A stretch of DNA of 36,916 nucleotides from JAZGER01 sp036480335 (GTDB lineage Bacteria > Pseudomonadota > Gammaproteobacteria > DSM-19610): assembly GCA_036480335.1 (NCBI GenBank), contig JAZGGH010000113.1:1-36916 (forward strand), written 5' to 3'. Both the position numbers and the translations under genes were made by a program. Below the pieces are notes generated by a model. That model was not told where the DNA came from, made no database searches, and saw only the letters and a program-made list of their open reading frames with translations. Shown here in pieces: positions 31,871 to 36,916 of the stretch. How positions within the stretch are numbered: position 1 is the stretch's first letter; each line of letters begins with the position of its first letter.

Positions 31871-32524
31871 ATGCTTACCCGGTTATCCGGCCTCTACGCC
31901 ATTACCGACAGCCGCCTGCAAACGCCCAACGAGCTAGCAACACAGGTAAAACTGGCTGTGCAGGGCGGTGCCCGCATGGTGCAATACCGTGACAAATCCG
32001 ACGATCAGTCCAAACGGCAGGCGCAGGTAACAGCGCTGCTAACCATCTGTCGGGAATTTTCTGTGCCGCTGATTATCAACGACGACATCCAGCTAGCCAG
32101 ATTCTGTGGTGCTGATGGTGTCCATCTGGGCCGCACTGACAGCGATCTGCAGACGGCACGCAAGCAACTGGGCGACACGGCCATCATTGGGGTTTCCTGT
32201 TATAACGAATGGGCACGCGCAGAACAGGCGGTCGCTCTGGGCGCTGATTATATTGCCTTCGGGCGCTTCTTTGCCTCCTCCACTAAACCGGATGCGGCGC
32301 TGGCAGAAACAGTACTGCTTTCCAGAGCCCGCAAACAATTATCGCTACCGGTTGTAGCTATCGGCGGCATCACTGCCAACAATGGACAGCAACTGGTGAA
32401 TGCGGGTGCGGATATGCTGGCAGTGATAGCCGGTCTCTTTGAGCAGCCCGATATCGAACAAACGGCACAACGATTTTCTCGTCTGTTCCAACCGAAGCAA
32501 CCTCGGCCAATTGAATCGAGCTGA
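31871..32524 (+). CDS. thiE: Thiamine-phosphate synthase
   Basis: A 217-residue TIM-barrel enzyme joining HMP-pyrophosphate and the thiazole phosphate to thiamine phosphate. It opens LSGLYAITDSRLQTPNELAT, has MVQYRDKSDDQSKRQAQ near residue 37, LIINDDIQLARFCGADGVHL near 65, and the pyrophosphate-binding VVAIGGITANNGQQLVNAGA near 158. IIGVSCYNEWARAEQAV and YIAFGRFFASSTKPDA are also diagnostic. Directly after thiD, forming a thiamine pair; thiC, thiG and thiS are not in the window. Confidence 0.94.
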   Translation: MLTRLSGLYAITDSRLQTPNELATQVKLAVQGGARMVQYRDKSDDQSKRQAQVTALLTICREFSVPLIINDDIQLARFCGADGVHLGRTDSDLQTARKQLGDTAIIGVSCYNEWARAEQAVALGADYIAFGRFFASSTKPDAALAETVLLSRARKQLSLPVVAIGGITANNGQQLVNAGADMLAVIAGLFEQPDIEQTAQRFSRLFQPKQPRPIESS

Positions 32525-32545
32525 GAGCCTCTTCATTCACCAGAC

Positions 32546-32683
32546 TTCAGGGCACCTCTATTAATCAGGATTTCTGTGTTGGATAATTTTTTGCGATCCT
32601 CATATATGCCTATATACTACGGCCCTCAAAAATCATCCGTCTTGAACTCAGACAAAAATCCTGATTAATAGAGGCGCCCTTCA
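32546..32683. mobile_element. Second MITE, between thiE and hemL
   Basis: A 130-bp element (32550-32679) with 24-base inverted ends that start GGGCACCTCTATTAATC on the left and differ at one base (GGGCGCC) on the right. It is flanked by the four-base duplication TTCA. No transposase is encoded. The ends and size differ from the gsp-linked MITE, so this is another family; I would guess an IS5-superfamily derivative. It carries an outward promoter-like sequence toward hemL. Confidence 0.85.
32591..32618 (+). promoter_or_regulatory. Promoter-like sequence inside the second MITE
   Basis: TTGCGA (32591-32596), 16 bases, TATACT (32613-32618), pointing at hemL, whose ATG is about 110 bases downstream. 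Good boxes, but an AT-rich context makes chance matches possible. Confidence 0.5.
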
Positions 32684-32732
32684 TGTATCATTAGCTGTAT
32701 TTTCAAGCACTAATAACCGATAACGGATCATC

Positions 32733-34016
32733 ATGTCAAAATCAAATCAGCTTTTTGCAGCTGCACAGAAACACATCCCCGGTGGCGTCAACTCACCTGT
32801 CCGCGCTTTCAAGGGTGTGGGCGGCAATCCACTTTTCTTCACTCGTGGTGACGGCGCTTATCTGTTCGATGCCGATGGCAGGAAATACATTGATTATGTC
32901 GCCTCCTGGGGGCCCATGATTGCCGGACATTGCCACCCCAAAGTTATTCATGCAGTGCAGGACACTGCCTGTAACGGGCTTGGCTTTGGCGCACCCACAG
33001 AAATCGAAACGCGCATGGCAGACCGTTTATGTGAGCTAGTGCCTTCCATGGACCAGGTGAGGATGGTCAGTTCCGGCACTGAAGCAACCATGAGCGCCAT
33101 CCGCCTTGCGCGCGGCCATACCGGGCGCGACAAGATCGTCAAGTTTGAAGGCTGCTATCACGGGCATTCCGACTCCCTGCTAGTCAAAGCCGGCTCTGGC
33201 GCGTTGACGCTGGGAGTACCCACATCACCCGGCGTGCCAGCCTCACTCGCCGAACATACACTGACTCTTGAATACAACAATGCCGAACAGGTCGAACAAC
33301 TTTTCAGCGAAATGGGTGATCAGATTGCCGCCATCATCGTTGAACCTGTGGCCGGCAATATGAATTGTATCCCGCCTGTTGAAGGTTTTCTGCAAGCCTT
33401 GCGCAAGCAATGCGACGCGCATGATGCTGTACTGATTTTCGATGAAGTGATGACAGGCTTCCGCGTCGCACTGGGCGGCGCACAGGCACATTACGGTGTT
33501 AAACCGGACCTGACCACGCTCGGCAAAGTCGTTGGTGGCGGCCTGCCTGTTGGTGCCTTCGGTGGTCGCCGGGAAATTATGGAAAAAATTGCCCCGACTG
33601 GGCCAATCTACCAGGCCGGCACACTGTCCGGCAATCCAGTGGCAATGGCGGCTGGTCTGGCAACCCTTGAGGTTATCAGTAAACCCGGCTTTCATCAGCA
33701 ACTGGGCGAACGTGCAGCACAACTGGTCGCTGGCCTGAAAGAACGCGCTCAAGCTGCGAGCATCGCTCTCACCACCAATCAGGTGGGCGGTATGTTCGGA
33801 CTTTTCTTTACCGATCAGGACAGCGTGCAACGCTTCAGCGAAGTACAGAAATGTGATCAGGAACGCTTTAAACAGTTTTATCACGCCATGCTGAACAACG
33901 GCGTTTATTTAGCGCCATCCGCATTTGAAGCTGGCTTTGTCTCATCGGCACACGACGAAGCTGAAATTCAGCAAACCCTGACAGCCGCCGAACGTGCCTT
34001 TGCCAGTTTGCTTTAA
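32733..34016 (+). CDS. hemL: Glutamate-1-semialdehyde 2,1-aminomutase
   Basis: A 427-residue PLP enzyme that turns glutamate-1-semialdehyde into 5-aminolevulinate in the C5 route to heme. It starts MSKSNQLFAAAQKHIPGGVN SPVRAF, with PMIAGHCHPKV near residue 63, MVSSGTEATMSAIRLARGHT near 110, FEGCYHGHSDSLLVKAGSG near 138, LIFDEVMTGFRVALGGAQ near 235 and the PLP-lysine TTLGKVVGGGLPVGAFGG near 265. Length is standard. The MITE directly upstream separates it from thiE and may supply its promoter. Confidence 0.97.
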   Translation: MSKSNQLFAAAQKHIPGGVNSPVRAFKGVGGNPLFFTRGDGAYLFDADGRKYIDYVASWGPMIAGHCHPKVIHAVQDTACNGLGFGAPTEIETRMADRLCELVPSMDQVRMVSSGTEATMSAIRLARGHTGRDKIVKFEGCYHGHSDSLLVKAGSGALTLGVPTSPGVPASLAEHTLTLEYNNAEQVEQLFSEMGDQIAAIIVEPVAGNMNCIPPVEGFLQALRKQCDAHDAVLIFDEVMTGFRVALGGAQAHYGVKPDLTTLGKVVGGGLPVGAFGGRREIMEKIAPTGPIYQAGTLSGNPVAMAAGLATLEVISKPGFHQQLGERAAQLVAGLKERAQAASIALTTNQVGGMFGLFFTDQDSVQRFSEVQKCDQERFKQFYHAMLNNGVYLAPSAFEAGFVSSAHDEAEIQQTLTAAERAFASLL

Positions 34017-34145
34017 AGACTATCTGCAGCAGGCAAAAGTTTACGACATGGGTTTGGAGCAGGTTCGCTAAGGGCGTTGATGGTGACCTCTGGCTCTTTA
34101 GCAACGATGTAAGCAGGGCAAGTGGGTTGGAGTAATTTTCATAAA

Positions 34146-34418
34146 TTAAGCCTTCAAATCCCGATAAAAATTTTCATGCGAACCGAGTGCGAGCAACATG
34201 AGGGTTGCATCCTCATCCCTATATTGGTAACCCAGCAGATATTGCTGCGCGACGACTTTAAATTTATACACCCGCACACCAGCGAGATCACCCACCTTAA
34301 GAGCGCCGACAGTAGGATCGTCCATCACCTTTTTAACAGCGCGATCAAGCGCTGTCTTTTCTTTTTTGTGTAGCTTCTTAACTGTGCGGGAAAACACACC
34401 ACTTTGTAGGACTTTCAT
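34146..34418 (-). CDS. Type II toxin, RelE/ParE superfamily
   Basis: A 90-residue toxin of the RelE/ParE fold. It begins MKVLQSGVFSRTVKKLHKKE with basic helices, has the central GVRVYKFKVVAQQYLLGYQY strand pair near residues 46-66 and ends with the LLALGSHENFYRDLKA tail typical of the family. RelE members cleave mRNA on the ribosome while ParE members poison gyrase; the sequence does not decide which. Its start overlaps the antitoxin stop by four bases. Confidence 0.85.
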   Translation of the reverse strand: MKVLQSGVFSRTVKKLHKKEKTALDRAVKKVMDDPTVGALKVGDLAGVRVYKFKVVAQQYLLGYQYRDEDATLMLLALGSHENFYRDLKA

Positions 34419-34633
34419 CCAAACGCATACTCACTACTATCACCAGCCTTAACCTCCTCCAGACCCACTAGCATGTCTTTGACAAACCCCAGTGTCAGAT
34501 CTGGATTTTCATCAGCGATTTTACCGATGCGTGCCCAATACTCGATTTGGCGAGGCGGGGTGCGGTGCTGCGCTTTGGCCTGCACGGTGGCGTCATGGAC
34601 TAATTCATCAGAGAGTTTAATTGCCTTGGCCAT
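34415..34633 (-). CDS. ParD-like antitoxin
   Basis: A 72-residue antitoxin. MAKAIKLSDELVHDATVQAK is a ribbon-helix-helix-like DNA-binding start, followed by HRTPPRQIEYWARIGKIADE, a block I associate with ParD-like antitoxins, and an acidic C-terminus for toxin binding. It precedes and overlaps the toxin gene (ATGA), the usual order. Its own promoter region holds an inverted repeat, fitting autorepression. Confidence 0.82.
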   Translation of the reverse strand: MAKAIKLSDELVHDATVQAKAQHRTPPRQIEYWARIGKIADENPDLTLGFVKDMLVGLEEVKAGDSSEYAFG

Positions 34634-34665
34634 ATCGATTCATCCTCATTAACGTATAATTAATC

Positions 34666-34702
34666 ATAGTATCAACTATACACTAAAGGTTGTAATATGC
34701 AA
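34666..34702 (-). promoter_or_regulatory. Toxin-antitoxin promoter with operator
   Basis: Minus strand TTGCAT (34702-34697), 16 bases, TATAGT (34680-34675). The inverted repeat ATAGT-TGAT-ACTAT (34679-34666) overlaps the -10 box, a typical place for antitoxin binding. Confidence 0.6.
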
Positions 34703-34841
34703 CATCACTCCTGATCGTAACCAAATTTCTGGGTGCTGCAGAATTTGATCCGTTGCATTGGCAATGTGCCTGCAAAAACCTGCCAGATATTCCGTGTATG
34801 ATAGGCAATTAACAACTTAATCGGCCAGCTACCACGACTGA

Positions 34842-36851
34842 ATGGAACAACTACTCGACACATTCCTGTCCTGGGTTCAGGCAAATCCTCACTGGTCGGG
34901 TCTGATTGTTTTCGCCATTTCCATTCTTGAATCTCTGCTGGTGATCGGCCTGTTCATTCCAGGCACAGTCATCATGCTGGGCATTGGCGCCATGATCGCC
35001 GCCGGTCATTTAGCCTTGTTACCCACACTGGCCTGGGCCGTAGCAGGCGCCATCATTGGCGATGGCGTCAGTTATTTAATTGGCAAACATTACCATCAAC
35101 GCTTAAAAACGCTCTGGCCATTCAGAAATCATCCGAAGATGATGTTGCATGGAATTGATTTTTTTCACCGCCATGGTGGCAAAAGCGTTTTCTTCGCCCG
35201 TTTCCTCGGACCCGTCAGGCCGCTATTACCCGCCGTTGCCGGGATGCTCGACATGCCTGGCGGACGCTTCTTTTTGTTTGATATTGTCTCGGCCTGTCTA
35301 TGGGCGCCCGCTTACATTTTGCCAGGAGTGATCCTCGGCGCATCACTGGGTCTGGTAGCACAGGTTGCCGGACGACTGGCCATCCTGATTGCTTTGATCG
35401 TGTTTATATTGTGGTTCTGCTGGTGGCTCATTATGCATCTGGCGCGTTTTTTCCAGCCACATGCCTACACGCTGCGCAATACGACACTGCACTGGGCTCG
35501 CCAGCACAGAACCCTTAAACCGATTACCGAAGCCTTTCTGGATCCGGAGCATCCAGAGGCAAAAGGCATGACCGTGTTAACCCTTCTGATGCTGGTTGCA
35601 AGCTGGTTCTTTCTGTCGTTGGCACAGGATCCGCTGCATGACAGCCTGATCGGCAATCTCAATTTGTATGTCTTCAATTTACTGCAAAATCTGCGCAACC
35701 CCTGGGGTGATGCGGCATTATTATTTATCACCCGTATCGCCAGCGCACCTTTGCTGTATCTGTTCACTGCCATCATAGGCAGCTGGTTATTGTGGAAAAA
35801 AAACCTCTCGGCATTGCTACACTGGCTGGTTGTTGTGCTCAGCGTGGGTGGCCTGACAACACTGATCAAACACAACACCGCCTATATCCGACCTATCCCT
35901 GAACTGGTCGAAAGCATGGGCTTCAGCTTTCCCAGCGCCCATACCAGCCTGTCCATGGCGAGCTTCGGTTTTCTTGCTATTCTCGTCGCAAGAGAGATCC
36001 AGGTACAGTCACGCTGGCTGGTCTACACTCTTGCGATGATACTGATCGCACTCATCAGTTTTTCCCGCCTCTACCTCGGCGCCCACTGGCTGAGTGATGT
36101 GCTCGGCGGTCTGAGTCTGGGGACTGCCTGGGTTGCACTGCTAGGTATTGCCTATCGCAGTAACCGTCAGCCCGGGATTTCTCTAAAGCCCTTTCTGGTC
36201 GTCATCTTGCTGGCATTTTCCACGATTGCATTTCTTGGCAATCAGACACCTGCCAATACTGCACTACAGGCTTATACACCTGAAAGCCACCCACAACAGC
36301 TGCAAACTGCCGCATGGAAAAAATCCCACTGGCAACAACTGCCCGCCTGGCGACAGGATCTAAAAGCAAAACACCATCACCCCATCAACCTGCAATGGGC
36401 TGGCGAACTGGATGCTATCGCTAACACGCTGTATGAGCATGGCTGGCAATCACCCACCAATTTTACTTTGCGCAGCTTTTTTCAATCACTGCAAACAAAT
36501 CCTGACATCAACTCACTGCCCGTCCTGCCGCAAATTCACGAAGGCCGAAAACCCGTGCTTGTCAGATGTATGAAAACAGACAATTCTCAACACCTGCTTA
36601 TTCTCAGACTCTGGCAATCAAACTTTCTGACCAGAGAAAAACAACCCATCTGGATCGGCAATATCAGTTATCTCTATCTGACACAAATGAAAGTAATGAC
36701 GATTCTGGAATCTGGCAGGGATTTTAATGCTGCGCTGGATAGTTTTCGACAAACATTACCTGATCAACCTATGATCGAACACAGGCGAGCAACACAACCT
36801 GGCATGGATATTCTGCTGATCAGCGAAGGTATCCATCCCGGTGCAGATTAA
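34842..36851 (+). CDS. lssY: DedA / PAP2 phosphatase / LssY C-terminal fusion protein
   Basis: A 669-residue polytopic inner-membrane protein with three parts. Residues 1-200 are a DedA (VTT) domain with ESLLVIGLFIPGTVIMLGIG and FFARFLGPVRPLLPAVAG, a family linked to lipid flipping. Residues about 235-450 are a PAP2 phosphatase with all three motifs: KHNTAYIRP near 342, PSAHTS near 364 and SRLYLGAHWLSD near 407. The last 200 residues are a soluble LssY-C-like domain (HPINLQWAGELDAIANTLYE, RKPVLVRCMKT). The order matches LssY of Legionella. A role in lipid-phosphate recycling is inferred; the lss secretion genes are not nearby. Ribosome site weak. Confidence 0.85.
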   Translation: MEQLLDTFLSWVQANPHWSGLIVFAISILESLLVIGLFIPGTVIMLGIGAMIAAGHLALLPTLAWAVAGAIIGDGVSYLIGKHYHQRLKTLWPFRNHPKMMLHGIDFFHRHGGKSVFFARFLGPVRPLLPAVAGMLDMPGGRFFLFDIVSACLWAPAYILPGVILGASLGLVAQVAGRLAILIALIVFILWFCWWLIMHLARFFQPHAYTLRNTTLHWARQHRTLKPITEAFLDPEHPEAKGMTVLTLLMLVASWFFLSLAQDPLHDSLIGNLNLYVFNLLQNLRNPWGDAALLFITRIASAPLLYLFTAIIGSWLLWKKNLSALLHWLVVVLSVGGLTTLIKHNTAYIRPIPELVESMGFSFPSAHTSLSMASFGFLAILVAREIQVQSRWLVYTLAMILIALISFSRLYLGAHWLSDVLGGLSLGTAWVALLGIAYRSNRQPGISLKPFLVVILLAFSTIAFLGNQTPANTALQAYTPESHPQQLQTAAWKKSHWQQLPAWRQDLKAKHHHPINLQWAGELDAIANTLYEHGWQSPTNFTLRSFFQSLQTNPDINSLPVLPQIHEGRKPVLVRCMKTDNSQHLLILRLWQSNFLTREKQPIWIGNISYLYLTQMKVMTILESGRDFNAALDSFRQTLPDQPMIEHRRATQPGMDILLISEGIHPGAD

Positions 36852-36916
36852 TAATAACTATTATCTGACTTATTTCTATAATTGGTCATGACACAATCGC
36901 TAAATTAAACCTGTCG
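36852..36916 (+). other. Right-edge spacer
   Basis: Sixty-five AT-rich bases after the lssY stop with no terminator or gene visible. Confidence 0.4.

Noticed and set aside
32520..32532. CTGAGAG after thiE, resembling the CUGAGA core of TPP riboswitches.
   Set aside because: It overlaps the end of thiE, has no partner stems or second core motif, and the downstream sequence is a MITE and hemL rather than a thiamine gene.
33243..33884. 213-codon minus-strand open frame antisense to hemL.
   Set aside because: It is contained in a highly conserved gene and has no recognisable protein features.
1..36916. CRISPR arrays, prophage or integrated plasmid.
   Set aside because: No regularly spaced direct repeats, integrases, phage structural genes or replication genes were seen; the mobile DNA is limited to small MITEs.

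Overview
The window looks like chromosomal DNA of a gammaproteobacterium of moderate GC. Supporting signs are coq7 (ubiquinone synthesis), hemL (C5 heme pathway), rplM-rpsI, a Gsp-type type II secretion cluster, an SAH riboswitch before ahcY, and an LssY-type DedA/PAP2 fusion. The genus cannot be fixed from sequence alone; a Methylophaga/Thiotrichales/Legionella-like lineage is a guess.

Layout. 1-2088 (minus): the 5' end of a phosphohexomutase, ugd and a HIT protein, with divergent kbp (LysM/BON) at 2221. 2719-9685 (minus): a central-carbon operon read tkt-gap-pgk-pykA-fba. 9981-10544 (minus): a redoxin. 10601-14456 (plus): the methyl cycle metK - SAH riboswitch - ahcY - metF, with terminator-like hairpins in front of metK and metF. 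14616-15554: an orphan AT-rich glycosyltransferase. 15862-22183 (plus): an RND efflux pair, bioA and rsmE. 22163-24220 (minus): a frameshifted zinc-ribbon gene, tRNA-Gln, rpsI, rplM, a probable new small RNA and a thioredoxin-like ferredoxin. 24255-24899 (plus): coq7. 25071-30725 (minus): gspG-H-I-J-K-L-M-N. 31062-34016 (plus): thiD, thiE, a MITE and hemL. 34146-34633 (minus): a RelE/ParD-like toxin-antitoxin pair. 34842-36851 (plus): lssY-like.

Most of the window is housekeeping; the unusual material lies between genes. (1) At 23719-23822 (minus) there is a short transcript unit not explained by any ORF. It has an A-rich upstream tract, a TTGACA box, a 12-bp hairpin whose loop holds CUCCUCC, a second exact copy of the 11-mer CCUCCUCCAAU, a CCUCCUU identical to the 16S anti-Shine-Dalgarno core, and a strong intrinsic terminator. 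I read it as an anti-SD-mimic small RNA. (2) A 141-bp MITE with TA target duplication has inserted into codon 8 of gspJ. Removing it restores an in-frame gspJ whose ATGA start overlapped the gspI stop. With it in place, the old start reads through the element to a TGA that overlaps an ATG supplied by the element (again ATGA), which re-enters the gspJ frame. (3) A degenerate inverted copy of the same element lies just past gspN, so the two copies bracket gspJ-N. (4) A different 130-bp MITE carrying an outward promoter-like sequence sits directly before hemL. (5) The metK leader has alternative hairpins ending in a terminator.

All assignments are from reading sequence, motifs and family knowledge; no searches or folding programs were run.
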